Shown piece by piece: positions 33,917 to 46,261 of a stretch of 64,000 bases of DNA. Source of the stretch: Diphasiastrum complanatum (taxonomy: Eukaryota; Streptophyta; Lycopodiopsida; Lycopodiales; Lycopodiaceae); contig CM055094.1 in the NCBI GenBank assembly GCA_029204225.1, positions 11,991,742 through 12,055,741 of the forward strand, read 5' to 3'. The notes under the pieces were generated by a model. That model was not told the origin of the DNA. It was given only the letters and a program-made list of their open reading frames with translations, and made no database searches. Position numbers and translations under genes: made by a program. Every line of letters begins with the position of its first letter. Position 1 is the first letter of the stretch.

Positions 33917-36377
33917 ATGGCAAGTTATATTTCTCAAGCTCATCTTTATTGCTGCAGTGCGTTTAGGGTCACAGTCCTTTCTGTTTTGTGTTGGCGTTAA
34001 TCGCTTGCAACAATGTAAGGTCTGAAATATTTTCTTCATCAGGTTTTGTTTAGAGAGATGAGGGACATTGATTGCCTTATTCTCTTGCAGTCACTCATGT
34101 AAAAAACTGTAAGCATCCTTCTTCTTTACAGTCTAAATTTTTCACACTTCCGAACCACAAGCTGAACATGCAACAGCTTGCGCACAGCTTTTGATGGAGA
34201 TAAATTATATGTGCATAAGGGTAACCGTTCTTTTACTGCTGTTTCCAAGATTGCAATACAATAAGACTCTAATTTGGGTTTGGGATCTTCAAGCATTGCC
34301 GACTCATGATTATATTCACAATGTTTTTCATGCAAGGTCAAAATGATTGATTCGTTTGATTGCATATGTGATCTTAAATCATCAGTTTATGGGTTACTGC
34401 TCTGTCTCTCTGTATAGCTCAATACATACCAAAATATTTCAGATATCGGTCATATTTTGGTATCAAAGAGCTTCCCAAGCAGGGACAAGTGGAGCCCTAT
34501 TGATTTGAGACTACATCTTCTTATCCACAGTGTGTCAACCTGCAATGGAATCTAAAGAATGTGAATTATCAACAATTTGGAGCTGAAAAACCTCAGAATT
34601 AGGTTTCTCTTTGAAAAAAAATTGCAGACTGAATGCTCCTTATTGCATTGACTTTTTTATTTTTTTGGTTACCTACCGAGGAACCTGACTTCAATTTGTT
34701 AACCGTATATCCAGAAGTTCTTAATCTCGCTAGGAAGTCCTAGTCTAACTTCATCTCCTTTATATGCTTTTGGACAGACTTTTCTACCCTGTGTAACACT
34801 TCTTTGTTTTGTAATCCCAAAAAAAACATTATTCAAACCTTTACAAATTGATTTGAATTGATTGGAATCTTTTTTTTTTGAATAATGACTCTTAAATGTC
34901 ACGGGTTGCTAAAAATTTAATATTTATGCACAGTCTAAAAATTCATTGCACAATGTCTATTGTGATTTCTAGTGGAAGTATTAAGTACTTGAATAATTTA
35001 CTTGCTAGTCTGTAGTCGAAAAGCCTAAAACTTACTCTTATTTGCTTCAATGATTGGTGGTGATTTGTTCCTCACTAATTTTGACAGCTTTTGTAGACTG
35101 ATTGTTACCTAAACACACTTTAAGATATGTGCTTCAAGACTTTCTAGTTGGGTACAAACTTACACCATTTGTTACTCTCATTTTTGGGGCTAAGGCCATA
35201 AATTCTGCTCAAACTTGCATCATCCATTCAAGGTGGTTTAGCATCTGATAAATAGACTCTTCTTTCTAACTTGTGTGATATGTAGTCAAGCCTCAAACGA
35301 CATATTCTGTATCTTCTAACCTCAGAAACCTGTTCCGTGGTTATCGGGTTGGAACATACTGCACCAAAACGTCATTAAAAAATTAAGTGGATGCATGACT
35401 TAGTGCTATCATGACTGTTTCGATCTAAGCATTTATGCCATTGGACCGTGTGTTCTAGTCCTTTCCTTTTGACTCAATTTTGATTTCTACTCAGCATGTC
35501 GCCTCTACCCTGTCCTCTTCGTAGTTTCCTCGTCATCAATCTCGCCTCAGCATATTGTTTGTGCACCTTTTTGTTACATCTATCTTAAAAGTCTGGTCTT
35601 CAATGATCCCTTTCTATTTTTTCTAATATCAGTCACAATGCATATGAAAACTCTTGTTTAATGTCTTCCAATGTTGCTCATCAAACTTATTCATCTTCAC
35701 CTCAATATTTAGTTGCATGTAACTCTTGAGTATATCTCTTGATGTTCTTTCTTCATTATCTTGATTTTGTTCCTCTAATTTCGTCCATGATTCAAAGGCT
35801 CTTACAATAAAGCTTTCTTCAAAGTTCTCAACATTTTTTCTAAGATGATTTTTTGGGTTGTGTATTGCTTGGAGTTCTTATGGATCATTTTGTAGTATCA
35901 TTATGTTGCTATTTAGTACCAAGTGTCTTTTATATGGCATTCTAGGTATATACGCTTAAATTCGAGTCTTTTTTGGCCAACATCATTGTATACTTTTATA
36001 GATTTGTTAGAACATTTTTGAGCCGTGCGCATTATACATCTCTCTTAGCACACAATAGAATTTGAATACAAAAAATAAAAAGAATAGAATTATGGGGAAA
36101 GAGGAATTTGCAAATAAACTCCTTCGCTATACAAGCATATAAATATTGTTGTGGAAAAGCATATTACTCAATTGTGGACCATGTGTAATTCTTTACTAAG
36201 CATCAACCATCTCAAATTGTTTGAGGTAATTCTAGTCAGAAATTCACACTAAATGTGTTCATTCTTGAATATCACACTTGCTACGAACATATCAGCGATA
36301 TGACGACACAAGGTAAATAGCGAATATGACCACAAGGCATATCTTGAGCTACACAAGCTCATGAAAGAATCCTTCAC
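33917..36377. other. 3' flank of the ARM gene, no gene seen
   Basis: The first 250 bp or so probably include the 3' untranslated region; I saw no clear AATAAA. The rest is AT-rich with stops in all frames and no retroelement motif, the longest element-free stretch in the window. Confidence 0.4.
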
Positions 36378-36380
36378 AAA

Positions 36381-36411
<31 letters not shown>

Positions 36412-36412
36412 C

Positions 36413-36447
<35 letters not shown>
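36378..36447. repeat. CA and CT microsatellites
   Basis: A (CA)n run (about 36379-36400) is followed by a (CT)n run (about 36417-36447). The ORFs crossing it encode only TH or LS repeats and are not genes. Confidence 0.9.
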
Positions 36448-36450
<3 letters not shown>

Positions 36451-37744
36451 CTCTCTCTTTCTCTTTCTCATACATGTAAAAAGCTCATCAACTTTAGGAT
36501 CAAAGATTGGATATATGTTGTATTAACGTTTGTTCAAGGGGGTTATGGCACACTATATAATTGTATTATTTGTAGAAAAATTTACCATAAAATGAGCTCA
36601 GTGCTTGTGCCACACTCTATGATTGTATTATTTGTAGGGAAATTTTCCTAAAATTGAGCAATTTGTGTGGCAACCCTAAATGGCAAGATTGGTGTGATTG
36701 TCTTGTGATGTGAAGAAATGATTGAACATAAAGCACAAGAGATCCTATTGATTATTGTCATCATTTAAAGAGTGATGTTTTTAACACAATTTCTCATAGA
36801 ATGGACTATTGACATACTAATGATGTTGGAATCCTAGTATGTTCTTAAGAATGCCAATCTAGAGTCTTAACTCAATCTTAGACTCAAAATTGTTCATATC
36901 ATGTCATCAAATCAAGTTAAGATGGTCCCTCTTGAATATTATTGAGAAAGTTTTTACAATTATGTTTTGGGCTATAAATGGTAAACATGCATAAACACAA
37001 GCTACATAAAATCCCACAATAAGCTTGATTCAATGCATATCATGGTTCACTTTATTGGTCATATAATAAAACAAAGTCCAATACAAGTACTAAAACAATA
37101 GATTACTTATACACATTACAAGTCTAGCATATGCCATGTATATCATACATAGAGACATGCATTATAGGCAATATATTTGTTATTGATCAACTAAATATGG
37201 GTTGCCATTAATATGCTTAGTGACGAGGCTCTGATTAAGCCTTATGGATCTGATACCACTGAGAGGTACATTGGCATGTAGTAGTTATTTTCTTTATCTT
37301 GTGCATGGAATTATTGATAGACTCACATTCCTATCTCTTATTTTGGTGCATATAGAAACAATGGTGATATTTTGTCCAACTTTATCCAATCTCATAGATT
37401 TTGTCAAGATATGTGAGAAAAGACCCTAGAAAACAAGGGATAAGAATTTTGGTACCAATACATGTCATGCATGATTTTGTATTGATATCAATACTTCATA
37501 AAGCACCATAAAAAAAACTAAATGAAGGAAATATAGCCCTTCAATAATAGTAAAAGATTCAAATGTTGCAAACCCTTCAAAGTGATATCGTTGTTTACAA
37601 TTTATGAAAAGCTTCAAAGGATTAACAATATGTGCCTGTATTCTAGGCAATGGAAAGGACACAACAAAGAAGTACATACTTTTGAGATCTTATAAGCAAA
37701 CGATGTGGCTAAAACGTGTGTATTGGAACATTGGAATATTTGAT
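36448..37744. other. No gene; possible reversed LTR start at 37260
   Basis: An about 62-bp imperfect duplication (TGTATTATTTGTAG at 36563 and 36625) is visible. At 37247-37258 the - strand reads TGGTATCAGATC, a possible primer site, with TGAGAGG on its far side as a reversed LTR end would have. No gag or pol supports it. Confidence 0.3.
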
Positions 37745-38091
37745 GTGTGTCGCCTCCAAATGGGATGACTTCCTCCCACCGATCTATTTTGACCCGAACA
37801 CGGCCCTGGCATCACAAAAAGTTGAAGACCAACTGTCAGTGGCCCGAGTGTACTATAGAGTGGCACTTCTCAGCGACCCCTGACAATCACGATTTCAAGC
37901 CTAGATTGAGCAGCATTGGCTCGACGGCGTCCATAAGTCCTTCCATCTCACCAAGGACAAGAAGAGCACGAAGCGCTTAGAATTCATGGAGGAAGTCATG
38001 GGTTATATGATCCAACAACGACGCACAAAACGCAGTCTCTACTAAGCCAGCCTAGTGCCAAGGGACCGGCACTACTTCAGGCTGTGGGCCT
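37745..38091 (+). pseudogene. C-terminal end of an LTR-linked ORF (family X1)
   Basis: The frame reads FMEEVMGYMIQQRRTKRSLY near 37985-38040 and then a stop. It then reads RDRHYFRLWALLGVFP into the LTR. It matches position for position the tail of the long ORF that ends at 55.03 kb. Only about the last 110 residues are here, with a frameshift near 37900. Function is unknown. Confidence 0.6.
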
Positions 38092-38886
38092 TGTTGGGGG
38101 TATTCCCACCATGCGTATATATAAATAAAAAGTCAAAGTTAGTAGAGATAGTTGGAGGGTTGTGTAAGCCCATGGCTCAATGAGCACTTGTAAATAAATA
38201 ATTTTGGCAATAAAGTTGACTTTGGGCCATGTAATTAAAATAATGTTAAAATGGCCAAAATTAAGCTTAAACTTTTATTTCTAAGTTTGATAAGCTAGTC
38301 AAAGTCAAATGGTGGCTTCTTCTTACACCATAGATTCATTTGTGTTTCTTGTGGATGGTGTGGATTGCAATCCTACCCTCTTGCAAGTAACCAATAGGAA
38401 GCAAGGGGCAAGGGCCACCCCAAAGATAAAAAGGCACCATTTGTGACCATTTCCTATGCTTAATGAGGAGGAAGCAACTCTACCATTTTGGAGAGAAGCA
38501 TCCTCATTTGTTATTCAATACTTGCTAATGCTATTGTGTGCTTGTGTCTTTGCTTTCTAGTTTCCATGTTTTTGGTTTCATTAATTAATGTTTCTCCATT
38601 AGCATGCACATTGAGGAAATGAGCTAACCTCCCCTCTCACCCTCTTTCTCTCCCTCTTTCTCTACTTCTTACTTTTGTCTATCTACCTCCCTCCCTCTCT
38701 TTTTTACTCCAAATCATGATGTGTGTGGTTAGTGTAGGAATGGGTAGTGTTAAAGTGGAGTGGTGTTAGGAAAAAGAGTAGAAAACATCTAAGTATAGCA
38801 ACTTGACATAGTTAGGTACCTATCTAGTGTTCCAACTCTTTTTAACAGGCGAAGGACTGCTCACCAACCGATTTACACACCCTACA
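38092..38886 (+). mobile_element. Gypsy-like LTR (family X1)
   Basis: Starts TGTTGGGGGTATTCCCA and ends CCCTACA, like 55075-55897, with which it shares words such as TTAATGAGGAGGAAG. No primer site follows, so it is the 3' LTR of a truncated element: only the ORF tail and LTR remain. The element lies against reversed copia protease sequence. Confidence 0.8.
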
Positions 38887-39800
38887 CCAGTTTATAGTAC
38901 CTTCACCTTCGATACTGTGAGTGCTATCGTCACCAAGATGAACGTATCTTATTGTACTATAAGACGTATAGGAGTGAAAATGCTCACGATGATTGGTCAT
39001 ATGTTAGCTCCAAAATCCAGATACCAAGAATTATCCAATAGTGTTTTTCGGTCTTCGACCATAAATGCTCCTTCATCCATGTTGATGTCGGGAGGCGCTG
39101 TGACTGCATTCACCTATTGATCTGATTACTTATTGGCATTCTTAGCTTTGAGAACCCTGCAATCCTAGATCTCATGATTAGTGCGCTTGCAATACTTATA
39201 AAACATAGGCTTCTTCGACATTGGATTTGATTTTGTTCTTGACTTAAAGTCGGTTTCTGATTTGATGCAGACTGCTAAGAACTTTTCTGCTTCTGTCATT
39301 TTGAGCCTTTGTTGACATATAGAGCTTGAGATGATGAGGTCGACGAAGCATCTTGACTTCTTCGATTATCTTCTTTCAACAACATAGTGATAGCTTTGAT
39401 AAGCATCAAATTTGAGTGTGTCGATATGATCATCACCCAGTTTTCATGTGTAAAGGGCAAGCTTGAAAGCAATGCCATGATTGTGTCTTGATCATTTATC
39501 AGTGATCCGACAATGGCCATTTGTTGCAAGAGATTCTTAAACTGGCTAACGTAATTCTGAATTGAATCACCATTTGACATCTTGAGAGTGAAGAATTTTT
39601 TGTGTGGATAAAACTTAGAAGTTACCCTTCACATCATCTAGTGAGCTTAGGATGTCCCATACTTGTTTTGAAGTTTGAGCTTCAGCTACGTGGCCAATCT
39701 GAGTTTCTGATAAACGGGATCCATTCAGCTTGTTTGTGATAAGACCAGATTTACTCGGAGAATCTGGAACTTTAGTCTGTCAATATATTGATGACGTTAA
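38887..39800 (-). pseudogene. copia gag and protease (reverse strand)
   Basis: Read on the -: a gag core containing KQVWDILSSLDDVKGN (about 39610-39660), then the frame 39580-39296 (IQNYVSQFKNLLQQM, UBN2-like). A knuckle follows, reading FYKYCKRTNHEI*DC near 39170, where the first Cys is Tyr and a stop precedes DC. The protease comes next, with SWYLDFGANI*MTNHREHF-like sequence near 39000-39030: the active site is DFGA instead of DSGA. The same lineage as the knuckle at 17.2 kb. It is cut at 38886 by the X1 LTR. The primer site and 5' LTR lie at the higher-coordinate end. Confidence 0.75.
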
Positions 39801-40007
39801 GAGAGAGATATCATTCTACGCTACAATTGGAAATCAACTATCTGATACTAAAATTTGATACCACCAATTTAAAAATATGATACTATGAAAAGTATCAAAT
39901 GATATTTGATATCGCAAAAGATATCAAGTATTAGAGCCCTGGTATAACAGATCGCCCTGATATCTTGAAGGTATGCTCTTATATTATATATTAGAGCTCT
40001 GATACCA
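39801..40007 (-). other. Leader and primer-binding site of the reversed copia
   Basis: GCTCTGATACCA at 39996-40007 is the reverse complement of TGGTATCAGAGC. The leader contains several GATATC/TATCAA inverted words that could form hairpins. Confidence 0.75.
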
Positions 40008-40690
40008 TGTTGGAAAGAGGTGATAATGCAATAACGACAAGTCAAAGCTTGTGAACGACTTATCGAGCACAACGAAATGAGCCTGCTTTCCTATTCATCA
40101 AAGCTAAAGTGATTATGTAGCCAAACAATGAAAAATTGAATTATCAGACAAAGCAATATGAGATCACAGAGATTCTGACATAATATTGAACACAATAAAT
40201 GATAGATCAATTTAACATAATGATGAGCACAAGGCAATTGCGGATAGAAATCGCGTACTCTAAGCTATCTTTGAAATTTCTGTCTAATTTGCACTTCCAT
40301 TGATAAGCAATAAGCAATAATAGCAAAACTCTAAAAGAAATCTAAAGAAACAAAGCTAGAATTCTCAAGAGTGTTCAAGCTTGAAAGCTTGAGAGAGACA
40401 TATGATCAGCTATTTATACTAACCAAAAATGAGCATCCAATAGGACAGCTGATTAGGTCATAAATCATAATGGTCAGTTGGTCATAGTGAGCTGGCATCC
40501 GTCCAGTGAGTTGGCCATAGTGAGCTGGCATCCGTCGAGTTAGTACTTGGAAATTTACTTGTGGAATCCACTTGTGAGTGATTTTTGTGTGCTTCTGCAG
40601 ACACTAGAGGAGGTCTCAATATCAAATATACCCTTTAAGGAATGCCATGTAGGATATAGAAAAATATCAAAATAAACAATACTGTTTATT
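40008..40690 (-). mobile_element. copia 5' LTR (reverse strand)
   Basis: Starts TGTTGGAAAGAGG on the + strand directly beyond the primer site, as the end of a reversed 5' LTR should. An internal duplication AGTGAGCTGGCATCCGTC (near 40488 and 40523) is seen. The outer border is approximate, near 40690. Confidence 0.65.
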
Positions 40691-40854
40691 TGCTGGCCCC
40701 CACCACTCTCGAGGCCTCAGAGGCTCCCAATGATCTAACCATAGTGTCTATAGTCACAGTTAAGAACTATAAACTGTTCACAGTTTAATTTGTCTAAATT
40801 TAAAAATATTCCCTCCATTGGTTACGAAGAGGGCAATCTTTTCATTGGATGTAG

Positions 40855-41033
40855 AATATGACCGCCATCCCCAAATTCGAATCAGAAAAAATAGCAAAAT
40901 GGATGAATATGCATTCCTTCCACAAGAATGAAAATATGGGCACCAACGCCATCTTCACATTGGAATGAAAATATGAGTGCCAACTACCTACTGGAATGAA
41001 AAAATGAGCGCCATCTCCAAATTTGAATCAAAC
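40855..41033 (+). repeat. Four iteron-like repeats upstream of the + gene
   Basis: The loose unit ATGAGCGCCATCTCCAAATT-GAATCAAA occurs at about 40857, 40934, 40971 and 41002 (31-37 bp each, with one wider gap). A TATA-like run (TATATAATATA) follows at 41069. A promoter or protein-binding array is inferred. Confidence 0.5.
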
Positions 41034-41085
41034 AGACAAGCATGGAGATTGAATTGATTGTACAGAGTATATAATATAATCAAAG

Positions 41086-42606
41086 ATGAGTATTTTGTTT
41101 TGCTTCAAAAAATCTGTTCATAGTACTTTGATGCATCTGATTACTCTATTGTTTTTTCTGATGAAGACATTGTATCATCTACATGTGGATATCCCTGTTG
41201 ATTTGGCACCTTTGCAGAGAAGAGGAGGCAAAGGAATTCAAATATCTACTGAGGATCGTTCTCGTTATAGGGCAGAAGGAAAGAAGAACTTGGATTTGTG
41301 GACAAATGGAATATTATATCCACAAGATCCAAGCACTTTGACACATCCTACATTCTCCTCAATAACTCATTTAGTTACATGGATGATTACTAGGATATTG
41401 TGAGAGATTGCAAAACCATGGAAAATAACTTTCTATGAATAAAATGCACATTTCAGAAGGTGAGTTGATACAAATATCTTCTTATTGTCAGAATAGAGAT
41501 TGTCTTCTCCAAAAGACGTTAGAGAAAAATGAACAACTTAAAAAATATAATAAAAAGTTATAGAAGATAACAATCAATATCAAGTTAAAACTAGAACAAA
41601 TGCAATCAATCTTACAATCTATTCAAATTGAAAACTTACAATTATTGAAGGATGTGGAATTGGCTAAGAAGAAGGCTGTAAGTAAGAAGCGAAAGCGACA
41701 AAGTTGCAAGGATATTCAACCGCTTTCAAAAGGAGGTTATCGAAATAGAAGGATTTGTGTATTCAAGTTAGTATATTCTGATTTTTGTGACTTAATCAAT
41801 GACATTTGGATTTAATTTCAGCTATGGTGATATTATGCTAACTATCTGTTTTTTTGTAGATCTGCATTAGTAGCTCCTCGAAATATTAAGGACAATGCTT
41901 CACTAGGAATGTCGTTGGGCTCAGTATTGACAGGCAAATCCATTGAGTGTATCATGATGAACAATAGGAGTTCAAATGTAAAGTGTAAAATAACAGAGTT
42001 TTTGATGGTGGACATTCAAAATGTTTTAGATAAGACTATAGTTCAGGGTGCTTATGACTTTGCAGGTATTAGCAGGGAAGCATATGCAACAAATTCTAAA
42101 CTAATTAGAGAAGCTTTTAAGCAAGTTCGAATTAGAAAAGTCCCAATCCCTAGGACATATCACTTGAAGCAAGAGAGGGATACATTAAACATAGGTATGC
42201 ATAAGACCATTGGAACTCCATTTCATATTGGGGAGGTGTATGAAACTGATGGAAGATCAATATCCTATAATTCATCAAACAACTTATTTGTTGATCTAAA
42301 TTACTTGCTGAGATACATCGTCACATTCTGTGATATAAGGCTTTGAAAGGTGAATGGCAAATAATCATAGTACTTAAGTTAGATGAGTCAAAAATTGTGA
42401 AAGGGCAGAAGATGGAGAGGGTTAGTATAACTCTCATGAATAGTGCACTATCACAAATAGAGGACCAAGAAGCTTTCAGATTTAGTGTCCGGTCAGAAAA
42501 TTATATATGGTGGTTGCACATGTATAGAATTGATAGGAAAATATACATTAGTATATCAAATGCTGCTCCATTTTATGAATTTGGGAGCACAAAATACATG
42601 TATTGA
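41086..42606 (+). pseudogene. Unassigned + gene, coiled coil plus unknown domain, damaged
   Basis: I do not recognise the family. A frame from ATG 41435 runs MNKMHISEGELIQISSY into a Lys/Glu/Leu-rich probable coiled coil, hits TAG at 41561 and continues in frame (from about 41600) to a basic KKRKR near 41690. A GT at 41767 and TTTTTGTAG ending at 41859 mark a 93-bp intron, and the exons join in frame. Exon 41860-42346 has YDFAGISREAYATNSK, VPIPRTYHLKQERDTLN and SNNLFVDLNYLLRYIV. A one-base shift at about 42334 leads to YKALKGEWQIIIVLKLDESK, ending TGA at 42606. The 5' part (41086-41403: DIPVDLAPLQRRGGKGIQIS) is in another frame. The last block faintly recalls the first-Asp region of DDE transposases; this is weak. 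Confidence 0.5.
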
Positions 42607-42677
42607 TGCCCAACTTGGGATTTCATTTATTGAATGAAAGAGTCTATACACAGATTTTTACTAAACTTTACTTGAAG

Positions 42678-44048
42678 CTATTGTTCTTCCACAACAATAA
42701 TTGTTGTAGGTAGAACTTTGCAACACGTTATCAACTCCCGTCTTTTTCGCATCTATGACATGACAAATATTAGTGAATGTGCAATTGTAAATTATGCATT
42801 TTCAATTATTTTGTATTATTTTGAAATGGCAATAAACATAGAGTACTTACGAGTCTTCCGTTGATGATAAATCTGAAATATGTTGGTAGATTGGTTTGTA
42901 ATAGCATGAGCTCTGTTCTGAAAAAAAATTGGTTCCAATGCTCTTCCACCTCAACCATAATAAAATATTCTTCATTGTAGATAATGCTTATCTCCATTCG
43001 GTTTGAGTGACCATTTAGTTCAAAGTCTTGATCCAGTGGTAGCCATGTACCTTCAATTTTCTTGTATCTCTGATAGCTAAATGTGAGACTGAGCATTTGT
43101 TTTTCGATATGATAATGGAAGATCATTGATGACTTTTTAATCCTGCATTCTATGTCATTATTTGCTTTACTATCCCAGCCTTGCTCTATGAGATCTGACA
43201 AAGTCTCATCTGATAAATCCTTGCAAACAAATAAATTTGGTGTCCTTCGAACACTAGCACTTGAGAAAAAATCAACAAATATATGCAAGGAGATAAACCA
43301 ACTTAGGCGAACAATTTTTGAGCCCGTACTTATCTTCATAGCATTTCTAACATCAATGAGTAGCTTGCATCTGAAGAATTCAGAAACAATATTGTCATGA
43401 GTAGGCCACTCATCACTTTGAGAACTAGGCAATGGAATTGCTTTGAGCTTGCCAAAACCTCCATCCGTTTGTGGCATATATAAAGATTCATAAAAATATA
43501 TATCACAATTTGCAAGCTCCTTTGGACTTCTTCCTCTGTATTGCAGCTTTCCAACATCATAGTGAATCATGTCCAATATTCTTGCAAGTGATTGTGCTGG
43601 CTCCCATTCACTTATGCATGATGGATATAAATCTGAAAGAAAAAAAAGCATTGAAGCATTTAAATCGTAATCTGAAGAGCATTAATAAAAAAAAACACCT
43701 ATGATTGCACTATAGTGCATATGTTTTGATATACTTACAGTTACATTCCCGATGATCATGAGAATTGATATCTTGTACTTTTATTTCTGAATGCATATTT
43801 ATATGTTGTACTAAAACTTTTGATATCAAGTGACCTCTCAGAGTAGTGTTAAACTCCAGAATTTTTGCTTTCCAATAAGATTTGTATGTCATTTTTGCCC
43901 TTTTCTTCTGTTGAAAATTGCCCGTTGATGATGGATGCAACAACACCCACAAATTCTTTGTATATTTTGTTGGCTTCCAGTTATCAGCTACATCTTTCTC
44001 ATTGCAAAGAATCACAGACTCAACTGTAGATCTTGGTCTCCTTGCCAT
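42678..44048 (-). CDS. Unassigned three-exon gene, 388 residues, intact
   Basis: Exon 1, 44048-43739, from ATG (MARRPRSTVESVILCNEKD). Exon 2, 43632-42851. Exon 3, 42752-42678, ending TAG. Introns are 106 and 98 bp. Donors are both GTAAGT; the first acceptor has a strong pyrimidine run (TTTTTTTCTTTCAG), and the second (GTCATGTCATAG) is weaker. Phases 1 and 0 keep the frame open throughout, giving 388 codons. Blocks include KNLWVLLHPSSTGNF, AQSLARILDMIHYDVGKL, RLSWFISLHIFVDFF and WLPLDQDFELNGHSNR. There is no signal peptide or known motif that I can see. An AATAAA (42624-42631, -) lies just beyond the stop. It converges on the damaged + gene with 71 bp between stops. A host gene or a cargo/accessory gene of an unknown element are both possible. 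Confidence 0.6.
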
Positions 44049-44129
44049 TGCTATTTTGAAAGCTTGGGCGCCAAAAATCTCTCTGATATAATACTTGATT
44101 TCAATTTTTCATATTACATTTAATCTAAT

Positions 44130-44825
44130 GTGAATGCCACGATAAGAATACTCATGCATCTGCTCCTTTTCTTTGATTGTTTGGGGACACTGGTCCTTCG
44201 ACATTTTGAGTCTTGGATCTATTGGTGAGAGAGCTGATTTGCAATTCATCAGATTATATCTGATTAAGACATTGTGAATGTATCTTTCATGAGAAATATA
44301 AATCAACTTATGTTTTCCAATGTTTTGGATCTGAATACCTAGACAATGATGAGCTTTGCCCAGATTGATCATGTCTAATTTGGAAGATAGCATTGTCTTA
44401 GCTTCTTTTATCAAATCGATACTGTTGCTGAAAAACAATGTGTCGTCCACATACAAAGTGATAATGATAAAGAAACGCTGCACTGACTTGAAGTACGCAT
44501 TCAAATTTGAAGAGCTTGTTGTGTAGCTGTGATCAAGGAAAGTATTGATCCTCTGAAACCATGCTCGAGCATATTGCCTCAAGCCACAAAGTGCTTTATG
44601 GAGTTTACACACATGATTGTGTTTACCTTCGATATTGTAACCTGCAGGTTGCACCATGTTAATGTCCTCTTTGATAACTCTATTAAGATATGTTGTTTGC
44701 ACATCCATTTGATGTATTTCCAAATCTTCTGCAGCAGCAAATGACAATAGAATTCTAATAGAAGAATGTTTAACTACTGGACTGAAGGTCTCAGTGTAAT
44801 CAACGTTCTGTACCTGAGAGAATCC
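44130..44825 (-). pseudogene. copia reverse transcriptase fragment (reverse strand)
   Basis: The - frame gives ETFSPVVKHSSIRILLSF, DVQTTYLNRVIKEDI, then LCGLRQYARAWFQRI, and an intact catalytic YVDD (near 44447-44458). It ends at SALSPIDPRLKMSKDQCPQ and EYSYRGI, matching element B's RYNLMNCK..DP region, and stops abruptly at the 5' flank of the unassigned - gene. Only RT remains, the very part that elements A and B lack. It cannot be active alone. Confidence 0.85.
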
Positions 44826-44844
44826 TCTGGCTACCCCTTATTAA

Positions 44845-46260
44845 GGACTTAAAAGATCTATTTATACTACAAATGATCATGAATGCTCTATTGAAGTAAT
44901 TGGCAACATTCCATTGAAACTTGATTCTTCTAAAGTTCTATCACTTTCCAATGTTCTTTTTGTTCCTAAGCTTACAAAGAACTTGATAAGTGTTGGAAAG
45001 TTGCTTGATTGTGGCTGTGATGTAAAATTCAATTCCAATACTTGCTTTATCAAGAAACATGCTGAGATCCTAGCTAATGGATCAAGATATGGTGGAATCT
45101 TCAAGTTGAATTCTTATGATAATGCAAACTTTTGTGAAATTGCTCTTATGTCTAAGGAGGAGTTATGGCATAGAAGGTTCTGGCATTCTACCTTCAAGTC
45201 TATGTTTTCTATGATCAAGAATGATAAGGCTATTGGCTTTCCAAGATATCAAGCCTTGTGAGGCTTGCAAAATCACATAGAAAGCCATATCAAAAGTATT
45301 CTATTAAGACTTCTCATCCTTTGAATTTAATTCACTCGGATGTTCATTTTTCTTCCTCTAAAAGTATTGTCACCTTCATTGATGATTTTACAGGATATAC
45401 TTGGTTGTACCTACTCTCTTCAAAAGCTATGGTATTAATCACTTCCTAGTCTTCAAAGCTTATGTTGAGAAACAGTTGTCTTTTAAAGTTAAAGTTTTAA
45501 GATGTGATGGAGGAGGTGAATACATCTCCAACAAGTTCTATGATTATTGTGAGGGTGAAGGGATTAAGAGAGAATTTTCTTTTGCTTATTCTCCATCTAA
45601 AAATTGAGTTGTTGAAAGAAAAAATTGATCTCTATGTGAATGTGCTAAAGCAATCCGAGTTGAAGCTTCTTTGCCTATTGAATACTGGGGAGAAGCAATT
45701 AATTGTGCAAATTATTTGTGCAATAGATTACCTCACAATGGACTTGCAAGAAGATCACCATCTGAAGTCTTGTTTAAAGAAACCTAAGGTGATCACCTTA
45801 GAGTTTTTGGATCTGCTTGCTTTGTTCATGTACCCTTGGAAACAAGGAAAAGAGATGATTCAAATTCAGTCAAAGGGATCATGGTTGGATACTCATCCAA
45901 CAAGAAGGCTTACAGAATTTATGTTCCCTCTACCTCAGTTACAATTGAGAGTAGGGATGTTATTTTCCATAAGATCAAGAATACATCTTTGAGGAGGCCG
46001 AGATCAAAGATTCTCAAAAGGATTCTCCTATCATCACCCTTGAAGATTATCATGGAGAGATGGGGCCGAGAATTGAGGAGGAGTCACCTTGAATCTTTTC
46101 ACCAAGGAGATCACGAAGAGAAAGATCCGAGCCTAAGAGGCTTACATATGGAGATAAAGGCAAGCAAGTGGAACTCAACTCCACTAATTATGCTTATTTT
46201 GTTTCACACGAGGAGCCAAAGGATGTATATGATGCACTCAACTCAAAGGAGTGATTTCTA
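44845..46260 (+). pseudogene. copia element C protease end and integrase, broken
   Basis: It starts inside the protease tail (LSNVLFVPKLTKNLISVGKL) and passes the preintegrase region (ELWHRRFWH) and LIHSDVHFSS, with the first integrase Asp near 45331. It continues with FIDDFTGYTWLYLL and VLRCDGGGEYIS (second Asp near 45505). Frames change near 45258, 45420 and 45640, and a TGA follows SPSKN near 45606. The C-terminal part reads GIMVGYSSNKKAYRIYVPS (from 45872). The 5' LTR, gag and most of the protease are missing. Confidence 0.8.
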
Positions 46261-46261
46261 G

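Noticed and set aside
37247-37744. A further reversed copia element
   Set aside because: A primer-site-like word and a TG start were found, but no gag, protease or matching second LTR, so it is noted only as a possibility.
41458-41493. Possible intron between CAGAAG/GTGAGT and TTATTGTCAG in the + gene
   Set aside because: It would be about 33 bp, too short for a plant spliceosomal intron, and the frame reads through without it.
42330-42350. Programmed frameshift in the unassigned + gene
   Set aside because: There is no slippery heptamer at the shift, and the gene also has an in-frame TAG at 41561. A plain mutation is simpler.
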